A stretch of 9,476 nucleotides of DNA, from positions 1 through 9,476 of the forward strand of contig JAISNW010000132.1 of NCBI GenBank assembly GCA_031276055.1, given 5' to 3'. This document shows, piece by piece, positions 1 through 6,826 of this stretch; positions within the stretch are counted from its first letter, which is position 1, and every line of letters starts with the position of its first letter. Below the pieces are notes generated by a model. It had not been told where the DNA came from, ran no database searches, and saw only the letters and a list, made by a program, of their open reading frames with translations. This DNA comes from Deferribacteraceae bacterium (GTDB taxonomy: Bacteria > Chrysiogenota > Deferribacteres > Deferribacterales > JAISNW01). A program made the position numbers and the translations under genes.

Positions 1-2
1 AA

Positions 3-692
3 CGTGAAGCAGGCGACAGCTTTCTAATCGGGGAGAACGAGTATATAGTATCAGGGGTTCTAAAACGCAGCGGCACTCAAGACGATGGGATGATCTTCGC
101 CCCCCTCGCCGCCGCCCAATCTGTATTCAACAAGGAAGGGCAGATCACTATGTTGGGGATAAAGCTGGATAAAGATGCGGATATTGCCGCCTTTGAAGAG
201 GAGCTTTATAAACTCCCTGATGTGCAGGTGGTATCTATGGCGCAGGTAAGAAACACCATAATGAGCCTTGTATCAAGCGCAAAAGTCATTGTGATGTCTA
301 TAGTGGCGATTGCCTTTGCAATAGCTATGTTCGGCGTGCTTAACACCGTTTTAATGTCTGTTTTTGAACGTTATCAAGAGATAGGGATTCTAAAAAGTAT
401 GGGGGCGATGCCTTTTGATATATTCAAGATGGTGCTCTTTGAAACAACTATCCTTTGCGGAATAGGGGGGATCATAGGGGTATCTGTTGCTATACTCATC
501 TCTGGAGTTTCAGAATACGCCATCCGTTATTTTATCCCTTTTGCCCCAACAGGCGGCTTGATACAGATAAATTCAACCCTAGCCTTAACCTCTGTAGCGG
601 CGATAATAGCTATCGGTCTAGCAGGCGGGATATACCCCGCTTTACGTGCTGCAAGCATACGCCCACTAAGCGCGATAAGAAGCGAAGAATAG
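3..692 (+). CDS. FtsX/MacB-type ABC transporter permease, C-terminal part (5' end outside window)
   Basis: The frame is open from the window edge, so this is the C-terminal ~229 residues of a longer protein; an internal Met at base 90 is not the real start. The first ~85 visible residues look like the end of a periplasmic MacB-type core domain. Three hydrophobic segments follow, one around bases 285-355, one around 440-510 and one around 580-640, with the family-typical sequence ERYQEIGILKSMGA after the first. This is the FtsX fold of ABC permeases that move lipoproteins, peptides or other amphipathic substrates from the inner membrane or periplasm (family knowledge). It would pair with the ATPase starting 9 bases downstream; the permease stop codon forms part of that gene's ribosome binding site. 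Which substrate it handles (LolC/E-like, MacB-like or other) cannot be told from the visible part. Confidence 0.88.
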   Translation, partial: REAGDSFLIGENEYIVSGVLKRSGTQDDGMIFAPLAAAQSVFNKEGQITMLGIKLDKDADIAAFEEELYKLPDVQVVSMAQVRNTIMSLVSSAKVIVMSIVAIAFAIAMFGVLNTVLMSVFERYQEIGILKSMGAMPFDIFKMVLFETTILCGIGGIIGVSVAILISGVSEYAIRYFIPFAPTGGLIQINSTLALTSVAAIIAIGLAGGIYPALRAASIRPLSAIRSEE

Positions 693-695
693 GAG
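690..695 (+). promoter_or_regulatory. Ribosome binding site of the ABC ATPase, overlapping the permease stop
   Basis: TAGGAG combines the permease stop TAG with an AGGAG Shine-Dalgarno sequence six bases before the ATG at 702. This fixes the ATPase start and suggests translational coupling of permease and ATPase. Confidence 0.7.
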
Positions 696-701
696 TATAC
701 A

Positions 702-1382
702 ATGCCTGCATTAATTCAAGCAGATAATCTAGAAAAGGTTTATATGCGCGGAAGCGAATCTGTAAACGCCCTTAACGGCGTCTCTTTCAAGATCGATAAA
801 GGGGAGATAGTCGCCATTGTAGGTCCTTCAGGCTCTGGTAAAACTACCCTAGTTAATATATTAGGGTGCTTAGATAATCCCACCCGCGGAAAACTCACCT
901 TAGATTCAGAAGAGATATTTAAGGATGGTTTAGAACTCACCGAGAGCGAGCTTACTGAGATTAGGAGGAAGTATTTCGGCTATATCTTTCAAAAATTCTT
1001 TCTGCTTCCCACCCTTACAGTAAGGGAAAATATCCTCCTCCCTTCTGTTTTTCAGAAGAGGTTTAAGGCAAACGATAGGTATCTGCAAGATATTTTAGAG
1101 CTTTTGGGGATAGAAAAGCGCGGCGATTTCCTACCCAAAGAGATTTCCGGCGGAGAGCTGCAACGCGTGGCGATAGCAAGGGCTTTAATAAACAAACCTA
1201 AGATATTAATAGCTGATGAACCGACCGGCAACCTTGACAGCAAACGCTCAGAGGAGATAAAACAGCTGCTCTTAGAGCTAAACAGAGTAAACGGTTTAAG
1301 TATAATCTTAGTGACTCATAACCCTGAGCTTGCAAAGATAGGTTCAAAAACGTTGAGCATATTAGACGGGAAACTATGCTGA
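702..1382 (+). CDS. ABC transporter ATP-binding protein, LolD/MacB family
   Basis: A complete 226-residue cytoplasmic ATPase that would power the FtsX-type permease encoded just upstream. In order it shows the Walker A motif GPSGSGKT (residues 41-48), the Q-loop in YIFQKFFLLPTLTV (Q97), a signature reading ISGGE (148-152) in place of LSGGQ, Walker B ILIADE (168-173), the D-loop NLDS and the switch histidine H206 in LVTHN. All residues needed for ATP hydrolysis are present. The length and the LLPTLTVREN stretch fit the LolD/MacB/YknY subgroup, which also carries SGGE-type signatures. The order permease-then-ATPase is visible. No membrane-fusion partner (MacA) is visible; it may lie left of the window. 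The gene ends one base before the convergent miaA stop codon. The subfamily is well supported, the substrate is unknown. Confidence 0.93.
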   Translation: MPALIQADNLEKVYMRGSESVNALNGVSFKIDKGEIVAIVGPSGSGKTTLVNILGCLDNPTRGKLTLDSEEIFKDGLELTESELTEIRRKYFGYIFQKFFLLPTLTVRENILLPSVFQKRFKANDRYLQDILELLGIEKRGDFLPKEISGGELQRVAIARALINKPKILIADEPTGNLDSKRSEEIKQLLLELNRVNGLSIILVTHNPELAKIGSKTLSILDGKLC

Positions 1383-1383
1383 C

Positions 1384-2274
1384 TTAAAACTGCCTAATGA
1401 GCGGCGGCATTTCATCCCTCTTCACAAAAATTGCGCCTTGCAGACGCCTAAACCATGTTAGCTGGCGTTTTGCGAAATTGCGGGTTTTTTGGGCGATTAG
1501 CTCTTTTGCCTTTTCCAGTGCAAGAGCGCCTTCAAGAACCGCCGCCAACTCTTTATAGCCTATCGCTCGAAATGCAGGGGATGAGGAGCTCCCCCCAATC
1601 TTCATAAGTTCCTCCACCTCGTCTAGCCAGCCTGATTTCAGCATCTTCTCTGTGCGGAGGTTAATATCTCTATAGAGCCTCTCTCTATCTTTTTCTATGA
1701 TGAAAAGTTTATAGTTGAACTTCGCCTCCCCTCTGAATAGTTTATGCGCCTCTGAAATAGGGGCGCCTGCCGCTCTGTAAACCTCTACAGCGCGGGCTAT
1801 GCGCACCTTGTCGTTAGGGTTGATCTTAGCCGCACTTACAGGATCAACCTTAACGAGCTCTGCATATAGATCTTCTTTTGAGGCGCTTAAAATGGAAACT
1901 CTCAACTCAGGGGGGCAGATCGGCTGCTTAAAGATTCCGTTTCTCAAACACTCTATATATAAGCCGGTTCCGCCTACCACTATAGGGAGTTTTCCGCGGG
2001 ATAAAATATCTCCTATTGCCTGTTCAGCATCTTCAACAAAGCTGCCCGCGCTGTAGGTTTGATTATGCTCTAAGATGTCTATTAGATGGTGGCTGAAGCG
2101 GGATAAGATTTCAGCGGCAGGTTTAGCAGTTCCGATATTTAACCCCTTATAAACCTGAAAAGCATCGGCGCTTACAAGCTCATATTCAGGGTGGTCCTCC
2201 AAAAAACTATAAACTATCTCAGATTTTCCTGTTGAGGTGGCGCCTGTTATAATGGGGATTAAACTTATATTCAT
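1384..2274 (-). CDS. miaA: tRNA dimethylallyltransferase
   Basis: A 296-residue enzyme that transfers a dimethylallyl group from DMAPP to N6 of adenosine-37 in tRNAs reading UNN codons (known function of MiaA). The P-loop is GATSTGKS (residues 11-18). It is followed by SADAFQVYKGLNIGTAKP, matching the family DS.QVY.G.DIGTAKP segment, with Ala-Phe where many members have Ser-Arg/Ser-Val. Further family motifs are HHLIDIL, GGTGLYI, RAVEVYR, AIGYKEL and the C-terminal FAKRQLTWFR. The length is normal. The ATG at 2274 is used because the P-loop follows after ten residues, but no strong Shine-Dalgarno precedes it. The gene stands alone, divergent from cysQ across a 93-bp gap, and its stop is one base from the convergent ABC ATPase stop. 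Confidence 0.96.
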   Translation of the reverse strand: MNISLIPIITGATSTGKSEIVYSFLEDHPEYELVSADAFQVYKGLNIGTAKPAAEILSRFSHHLIDILEHNQTYSAGSFVEDAEQAIGDILSRGKLPIVVGGTGLYIECLRNGIFKQPICPPELRVSILSASKEDLYAELVKVDPVSAAKINPNDKVRIARAVEVYRAAGAPISEAHKLFRGEAKFNYKLFIIEKDRERLYRDINLRTEKMLKSGWLDEVEELMKIGGSSSSPAFRAIGYKELAAVLEGALALEKAKELIAQKTRNFAKRQLTWFRRLQGAIFVKRDEMPPLIRQF

Positions 2275-2367
2275 CGACTAATTCTTATCTGAATGTGAAC
2301 GGTTTGTAAACGCAATTCTCTATTATTTTTCTTGATAAAATTTCTAGGAAAGTCTACTCTCTAATTC
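2275..2367. promoter_or_regulatory. Divergent promoter region between miaA and cysQ
   Basis: This 93-bp AT-rich gap separates two divergently transcribed genes, so it should carry a promoter for each. Candidate cores are weak: TATTAT at 2321-2326 and GATAAAAT at 2334-2341 look like -10 elements for cysQ, but neither has a convincing -35 at the usual spacing. No strong palindrome was seen. Confidence 0.35.
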
Positions 2368-3162
2368 ATGGATGATGATGTAATTTATCTAGAACAGCTG
2401 GCAAAAGAAGCGGGGCGTGAAATAATGAAATATTATAAAACAACCGCTGAAGTCTGCCGAAAGGCGGATGGCTCGCCTGTCACCATAGCTGATAAATCTG
2501 CTGAAGACCTCATATTAAAAAGGCTTGCTGAACACTTCCCTAATATTCCAGCTATCGGAGAAGAGAGTGTAAATTATGCAGAAGAACACTCTTTTTGCGG
2601 TAGATTTTGGCTTGTGGACCCGCTGGACGGCACCTCTGAATTTGTTGCTGAGCGGGATGAATTTACTGTAAATATAGCCCTAATGCAGAACGGCGTCCCT
2701 ATTCTTGGAGTTATCTACGCACCCGCTGAGGATATTTTATACCTAGGAGGCTCTATCTTGGGCTGTTCGTATAAGGTTTTGCAAGGCAAGCGGCTTAAAC
2801 TCCCTATAACTCGACTAGATAAACCTACAGCGGCGATCAGCCGAACACACCCTACCAGAGGTCAGGAAGAAAAGTTCTTAAAACTTTTGCAAGATAAGTA
2901 TGATCTAAGCATTAGGCGGACAGGCAGCTCCCTGAAATTTTGCATGATAGCCGAAGGTTCTGCATCCTTATACTTCCGTTCTGGAACCACGATGTTTTGG
3001 GATACAGCAGCAGGCCACGCTATAGTAAAAGCCAGCGGCGGTGCGGTAAAAGAGTGGAAGAAACATGGAGAGGAGCTCACCTATAGGGACAACTCATTAA
3101 AAAACCCCGCTTTTATAGCTGTAAATCCACACTGGGAAGCTCTAGTCGAGGAGCTGCTTTAG
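2368..3162 (+). CDS. cysQ: 3'(2'),5'-bisphosphate nucleotidase, CysQ-like (inositol monophosphatase superfamily)
   Basis: A 264-residue Mg2+-dependent phosphatase. CysQ proteins hydrolyse PAP (3'-phosphoadenosine 5'-phosphate) to AMP, clearing a by-product of sulfate assimilation and of 4'-phosphopantetheine transfer (family knowledge). The superfamily metal motifs are all visible: IGEES (63-67, E65/E66), WLVDPLDGTSEF (81-92, D84 and D87) and WDTAAGHAI (211-219, D212). The stretch DGTSEFVAERDEFTVNIAL is typical of CysQ rather than of plain inositol monophosphatases. The ATG at 2368 is the first possible start, because an in-frame stop lies two codons upstream. The nearest Shine-Dalgarno-like sequence, AGGAA at 2346-2350, is rather far, so translation may be weak. 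It is monocistronic here and convergent with the repressor gene, with a 4-bp gap. A related nucleotidase or sugar phosphatase is possible but less likely. Confidence 0.9.
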   Translation: MDDDVIYLEQLAKEAGREIMKYYKTTAEVCRKADGSPVTIADKSAEDLILKRLAEHFPNIPAIGEESVNYAEEHSFCGRFWLVDPLDGTSEFVAERDEFTVNIALMQNGVPILGVIYAPAEDILYLGGSILGCSYKVLQGKRLKLPITRLDKPTAAISRTHPTRGQEEKFLKLLQDKYDLSIRRTGSSLKFCMIAEGSASLYFRSGTTMFWDTAAGHAIVKASGGAVKEWKKHGEELTYRDNSLKNPAFIAVNPHWEALVEELL

Positions 3163-3166
3163 GCTG

Positions 3167-3787
3167 CTACAATTTTGCAAACAACCCTATTACCCGCCCT
3201 ATAATCTGCACATCTTCTGTGCCCGTTAGGTCGATAGAGTCAAAGTCTTTATTTTGGGATATAAGTTTTACTCCATCAGGTTTCCACTGGACAATTTTAA
3301 CTAGGAGGGAGTCGTTTACTCTAAGCACATACACCCCCTCAGCGCGAAGGGTTCTCTCACTTATATCTACAAATATTCTATCCCCATCGTCGATACGCGG
3401 AGACATAGAGTAGCCCGAAACTTTCAGAGAGACTATGTTCTGATTTTTCCCGCCTAATAGACAAGCGGGAATATCGTAAACCCCCTCTGCCTCTTCATTA
3501 AAAACTTCAATTCCAGAGACCGCTGACGGTGTTACATGCTCGTAATAGGGAACGTGGGCGGTATCATCTTCATTCTGCACCCATATAGGCGTTTCGCCTG
3601 AGAGCAGCCACTTGGGAGCAACTCCTAAAAGTTGAAAACTAACCAACTCTGCCGTGGTAAGATTTTTCACCCGTCCTGTTTCCAAATTTCTTATCCTATC
3701 AACAGTAATCCCCAGCACATTGGCGGCTTCCTGCTGCGACCACCCCTTCTCTATCCGTATGAAACGAACACGTTCACCCATATCCAT
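3167..3787 (-). CDS. Xre-family transcriptional repressor with S24 (LexA/CI-like) domain
   Basis: A 206-residue predicted DNA-binding regulator. Residues ~4-60 form an Xre helix-turn-helix, with the core SQQEAANVLGITVDRIRNLE. Residues ~115-205 form an S24 peptidase-like domain with the serine motif VSGYSMSP (S127) and the general-base lysine in LLVKIVQ (K164). Such proteins act as dimeric repressors, either self-cleaving during DNA damage or as stable regulators. The region where cleavable members carry Ala-Gly or Cys-Gly (about residues 80-112) holds SAVSG and AEGVY, and no such dipeptide, so self-cleavage is uncertain. The start at 3787 has a strong purine-rich ribosome site 7 bases upstream. 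The resemblance to phage CI/C2 repressors is real, but no phage genes surround it; it is probably a domesticated or stand-alone regulator. The target is unknown; it could control itself or the upstream purE/APE operon. Confidence 0.88.
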   Translation of the reverse strand: MDMGERVRFIRIEKGWSQQEAANVLGITVDRIRNLETGRVKNLTTAELVSFQLLGVAPKWLLSGETPIWVQNEDDTAHVPYYEHVTPSAVSGIEVFNEEAEGVYDIPACLLGGKNQNIVSLKVSGYSMSPRIDDGDRIFVDISERTLRAEGVYVLRVNDSLLVKIVQWKPDGVKLISQNKDFDSIDLTGTEDVQIIGRVIGLFAKL

Positions 3788-3794
3788 AAAGTTG

Positions 3795-3804
3795 CCCCTC
3801 CCTC
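3795..3804 (-). promoter_or_regulatory. Strong ribosome binding site of the S24 repressor
   Basis: On the minus strand the sequence reads GAGGGAGGGG, ending seven bases before the ATG at 3787. The spacing favours this ATG over the second one two codons downstream. Confidence 0.65.
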
Positions 3805-3862
3805 AATATTTTTTACTATTATTTAGGGAAAAATTAAAGAGCTTTTATGTTTGGTGCGGTGC

Positions 3863-3879
3863 TTTTTAGGCGCTAAAAA
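3863..3879. promoter_or_regulatory. Palindrome TTTTTAG-GCG-CTAAAAA between purE and the repressor gene
   Basis: Two perfect 7-bp arms separated by GCG lie 13 bp after the purE stop and about 75 bp before the repressor start, on the path of leftward transcription. The symmetry and position upstream of an Xre/S24 gene fit an autoregulatory operator (inference). It could instead be a weak, AT-rich transcription-end hairpin of the purE transcript, but no T-run follows it in that direction. Confidence 0.35.
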
Positions 3880-3891
3880 TGAATATAATTG

Positions 3892-4386
3892 TTACAACTG
3901 CGCCTTGAGGTGCTCGTTGTCTTTTTCTATCTGCCTGCGCATTTCAAGGCGGTAGTTCTCCAACTTTTCATATAAGAGCGGATCGTTCAATGCGATGATC
4001 TGGCAGGCGAATAAGGCGGCGTTCTTTGCTCCTGCCTTCCCTATCGCCATTGCAGCTACAGGGATGCCTCCGGGCATCTGAACTGTAGATAAGAGAGCGT
4101 CCAGCCCTGACAGCGCGGTTGCAGATATAGGAACCGCTATAACAGGGATATTTGTATGCGCCGCTATAACCCCTGCTAAATGCGCCGCCGCCCCTGCAAA
4201 AGCTATTATGGCAGAATAGCCTTTCTCCTTGCCGCGCCGCCCCCAATCTTCAACTATATCAGGCGTCCTATGGGCGCTTGCTACAATAATATCGTTCTCA
4301 ACCCCGAACTGCCTTAATACATCTATAGAACTTTTAACAATATCAAGATCAGAGAGGCTTCCCATTATAATTCCAACTTTACTCAT
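3892..4386 (-). CDS. purE: N5-carboxyaminoimidazole ribonucleotide mutase (class I PurE)
   Basis: A 164-residue cytoplasmic enzyme of de novo purine synthesis. It converts N5-CAIR (made by PurK) to CAIR (known function of class I PurE). Visible motifs are MGSLSDLDIV near the N-terminus (S10, D13, substrate phosphate binding), SAHRTP (37-42, with the catalytic histidine H39), AGAAAHLAGV (64-73) and LLSTVQMPGGIPVAAMAIG. These together are diagnostic, and the length is normal. The ATG at 4386 has AGGAG (4393-4397) six bases upstream. It lies 26 bp after the stop of the last ketosynthase on the same strand with no visible terminator, so it is probably the tail gene of the polyene operon, an unusual place for a purine gene. 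No purK or other pur gene is in the window. Confidence 0.96.
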   Translation of the reverse strand: MSKVGIIMGSLSDLDIVKSSIDVLRQFGVENDIIVASAHRTPDIVEDWGRRGKEKGYSAIIAFAGAAAHLAGVIAAHTNIPVIAVPISATALSGLDALLSTVQMPGGIPVAAMAIGKAGAKNAALFACQIIALNDPLLYEKLENYRLEMRRQIEKDNEHLKAQL

Positions 4387-4412
4387 AAAATGCTCCTGTT
4401 TTTAGCTTATTT

Positions 4413-5639
4413 TTATAGCTTTTTGAATATTAGGGATGTGTTTATCCCGCCAAAAGCGAAGTTATTGCTCATACAATATTCTGTATCTATATTTGCGCCT
4501 GAGCCTACTATATAATCAAGCTCTGCACATTCAGGATCAACATTTTCTAAATTTAGTGTAGGAGCAAACCAACGCTTATTAAGCATTAATATTGACGCCG
4601 CCGCTTCCAATGCGCCGCAAGCTCCTAACGAATGCCCTATATAGCTCTTCTGAGAGCTTATAGGAACACTGCGGTTGAATATAGAGCGAACCGCCTTTGT
4701 TTCAGCTTCATCGCCCTGTTTTGTAGCAGTGCCGTGCCCATTTACATAGCCTATCGCATCAGGAGAGATTTTAGCGCACTCTAAGGAGAGTTTGAGGGCG
4801 ACAGCCATAGTTTCGCTCTCGGGCTGCGTTATATGCGCTCCATCTGTATTTGTGCCAAAACCTACTATCTCTGCATATATCTTAGCCCCCCTCGCCCTTG
4901 CATGCTCAAACTCTTCAAGAACAAGGGTTGCCGCGCCTTCCCCTATAACAAGCCCATCTCTATCTCTATCATAGGGTCGCGGGGTTGCATGAGGAGCATC
5001 GTTCATAGTGCTTGTAGCAAAAAGGGTGTCAAACACCACCGATTGCGTGGGATCAAGCTCTTCTGAACCGCCTGCAAGCATAATGGTCTGATGCCCATAT
5101 TTTATCGCCTCATACGCATAGCCAACCCCAAGACTCCCTGAAGTGCACGCCGTTCCAGTGGGGATAAGCCGCCCCTTCAACTTAAAAAATACAGATATAT
5201 TGACGGGCGAGGTGTGCGACATCATCTTGATATATGTAGATGATGTAACTCCGCTAACCTCGTTTGATTTGATTACAGAATAAAAATCGTATATGGCATC
5301 GATAGAACCGCTGGAAGAACCATATGCAACCCCGCAAGAGCCATCCTCCAACTCCTTTGAACCTAAAAGAGAAGCATCTTCCAACGCCAATTCAGCGCTC
5401 CTAACCGCCAACATAGCTGTGCGCCCCATAGAACGCGTCTGTTTGCGCCCATAATGCTCTGGCGCCTTAAAACCTATAATAGGCGAAGCAAGCCTAGTAT
5501 GAAGCCCTTTATATTTATCCCACTCTTTCATATATACGACAAAATTCTTCGCCGCCTTTAAAGAAGCAAAGGTTTCGTCTAAAGTTGAACCTAGAGGCGA
5601 AACAGCCCCCATCCCTGTGACCACAACCCGCCTATTCAT
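4413..5639 (-). CDS. apeR: Beta-ketoacyl-ACP synthase, aryl polyene ApeR type (FabF-like)
   Basis: A 408-residue thiolase-fold condensing enzyme that would join malonyl-ACP to a growing ACP-bound chain with loss of CO2. It opens with the family signature RVVVTGMGAVSPLG. The catalytic triad is complete: C165 in TGTACTSGS, H302 in NGHGTATKQGD and H336 in SYIGHSLGACGA, with the supporting lysine K331. The C-terminus has SNNFAFGGIN. On sequence alone it could be called FabF. The assignment to the APE pathway rests on position, directly after a ketoreductase, hotdog dehydratase, second ketosynthase, DUF3261-like lipoprotein and two ACPs, the order described for ApeO-P-Q-R. The ATG abuts the ketoreductase stop (TAGATG), with GGAGGG about 9 bases upstream inside that gene. 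ApeR has been described as an additional ketosynthase of the pathway; its exact role here is inferred. Confidence 0.85.
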   Translation of the reverse strand: MNRRVVVTGMGAVSPLGSTLDETFASLKAAKNFVVYMKEWDKYKGLHTRLASPIIGFKAPEHYGRKQTRSMGRTAMLAVRSAELALEDASLLGSKELEDGSCGVAYGSSSGSIDAIYDFYSVIKSNEVSGVTSSTYIKMMSHTSPVNISVFFKLKGRLIPTGTACTSGSLGVGYAYEAIKYGHQTIMLAGGSEELDPTQSVVFDTLFATSTMNDAPHATPRPYDRDRDGLVIGEGAATLVLEEFEHARARGAKIYAEIVGFGTNTDGAHITQPESETMAVALKLSLECAKISPDAIGYVNGHGTATKQGDEAETKAVRSIFNRSVPISSQKSYIGHSLGACGALEAAASILMLNKRWFAPTLNLENVDPECAELDYIVGSGANIDTEYCMSNNFAFGGINTSLIFKKL

Positions 5640-6368
5640 CTAACACAACCCTCCGTTTACAGAGATAACCTGCCTTGTTATATACTGCGCATCCTCTGAC
5701 AGAAGATACGCAATGAGAGACGCCGCCTCTTCGGGTTTACCCATCCGCCTCATAGGGATTACACTTTTAATAAAATCTTCCCCGACGTCTTTTGTCATAT
5801 CTGTTTCTATTAAACCTGGAGCTACGCAATTAACAGTAATTTTATGCCGCGCCAACTCCAAAGCTAGAGCTTTTACAGCCCCAATTATAGCGGCTTTGGA
5901 GGCGCTGTAGTTTACCTGGCCGCGGTTGCCGATAATGCCTGAAACAGAAGAGAGAGCAACTATCCGACCGGGTTTTCGGGTTGCTATCATATCCATCAAT
6001 ACAGGCTTTACAACATTATAAAAACCGTTCAGGTTTGTATTTATTACATCATCCCACTGGGCGTCTGTCAATGCGGGAAACGGCGTATCTGAAACGATCC
6101 CCGCATTTAAGACGAGACCGTAATACGCTCCGGACTGTTGGACATCGTTAGTTAATATATCAAAGCATCTCTTGCGATCATTTATATCAAACTGCAATAT
6201 CCTGCACTGCCTCCCCATATTAATTATCTCAAGCAATGCATCTTCGGCGGCTTTTATAGAACTTTTGCAGTGTAGAACGATATTATAGCCTAATTTTGCA
6301 AGGTATAAAGCTGCCGCCCTGCCTATACCGCGGCTTGAACCTGTGATTAAAACTGTCTTGTCTGTCAT
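5640..6368 (-). CDS. apeQ: 3-oxoacyl-ACP reductase, aryl polyene ApeQ type (FabG-like SDR)
   Basis: A 242-residue short-chain dehydrogenase/reductase that would reduce the beta-keto group to a hydroxyl with NADPH after each condensation. Visible elements are the cofactor loop TGSSRGIG (9-16), LNAG (87-90), and a complete catalytic tetrad: N112 in NTNLNG, S141 in ALSSVSG, Y154 and K158 in NYSASKAA. The PG.IETDMT segment follows, and the C-terminus ends in VNGG, typical of FabG. The length is normal for FabG. Its ATG overlaps the dehydratase stop (ATGA), and its own stop abuts the next ketosynthase start, so translation is probably coupled. Taken alone it could be a housekeeping FabG, but no fabD, fabH or plsX is near and the neighbours are APE-type. 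Confidence 0.87.
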   Translation of the reverse strand: MTDKTVLITGSSRGIGRAAALYLAKLGYNIVLHCKSSIKAAEDALLEIINMGRQCRILQFDINDRKRCFDILTNDVQQSGAYYGLVLNAGIVSDTPFPALTDAQWDDVINTNLNGFYNVVKPVLMDMIATRKPGRIVALSSVSGIIGNRGQVNYSASKAAIIGAVKALALELARHKITVNCVAPGLIETDMTKDVGEDFIKSVIPMRRMGKPEEAASLIAYLLSEDAQYITRQVISVNGGLC

Positions 6369-6826
6369 AAATTATATATCCTCTGAATATCTGTCGGCAG
6401 ATAGGTGCTCATATCCGCCTCTGCACACAAAAAACCGTCATTGTATATTGCGCAGCGGTAATTGCCCAATTCAAGCTCAGCAAAGTTTTCAGATACATGA
6501 ACATCATAACGTCTATTGAGGAGAAAAAAATCAACATGAGCCTCATAAAGCCTTGCCCCTAAGAGAAATGCAAGGGTTGGAGCTCGACCGTTTTCTAAGG
6601 CGTTTATCCCTGCAAGCACCCCTATAGCCTGCGCCATATACTCAATCCCTGTCCAAGAGGGCGCTCCGCCCGCAGAGGGATCAAAAAAATGGCTCTCTTT
6701 CGACACGGTGAAATATGCCGCCGCCGTCCTTAAATTGAGGTCATATTCAGCAACCCCATCGATAAAGATCATAGGGGGTTTATGCGGCAATAACTCTGCC
6801 ATATCGGTGTATTTTAGATTCTTCAT
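6365..6826 (-). CDS. apeP: Hotdog-fold 3-hydroxyacyl-ACP dehydratase, ApeP type
   Basis: A 153-residue protein likely to remove water from the 3-hydroxyacyl-ACP intermediate, leaving the trans double bond that stays in the polyene. It begins with ELLPHKPPMIFIDGV (11-25), the N-terminal signature shared by FabZ/FabA-type hotdog proteins. The central helix reads GIEYMAQAIGVLAG (60-73), where E62 matches the catalytic Glu/Asp position. The usual HFPG.P.MPG loop is replaced by a longer, divergent one (46-58). H46 is a plausible catalytic histidine, 16 residues before E62 where FabZ has 14. GIEYMAQ is characteristic of the predicted 3-hydroxylacyl-ACP dehydratases of APE clusters. Both ends overlap neighbouring genes by ATGA. 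The catalytic mapping is inferred from motif spacing. Confidence 0.82.
   Translation of the reverse strand: MKNLKYTDMAELLPHKPPMIFIDGVAEYDLNLRTAAAYFTVSKESHFFDPSAGGAPSWTGIEYMAQAIGVLAGINALENGRAPTLAFLLGARLYEAHVDFFLLNRRYDVHVSENFAELELGNYRCAIYNDGFLCAEADMSTYLPTDIQRIYNL

Noticed and set aside
455..727. An open frame overlapping the end of the ABC permease and the start of the ATPase
   Set aside because: It runs in another frame through conserved membrane-segment codons and the start of the ATPase; both real genes explain the sequence.
3167..3787. Prophage marker (CI-like repressor)
   Set aside because: No integrase, Cro-like gene, phage structural gene or attachment site is visible; both neighbours are ordinary metabolic genes.
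4413..6368. Housekeeping fabF and fabG of primary fatty acid synthesis
   Set aside because: The proteins alone could be read this way, but a second ketosynthase, an ApeP-type dehydratase, a lipoprotein and two non-standard ACPs in this order fit an aryl polyene cluster, and no fabD, fabH or plsX is present.
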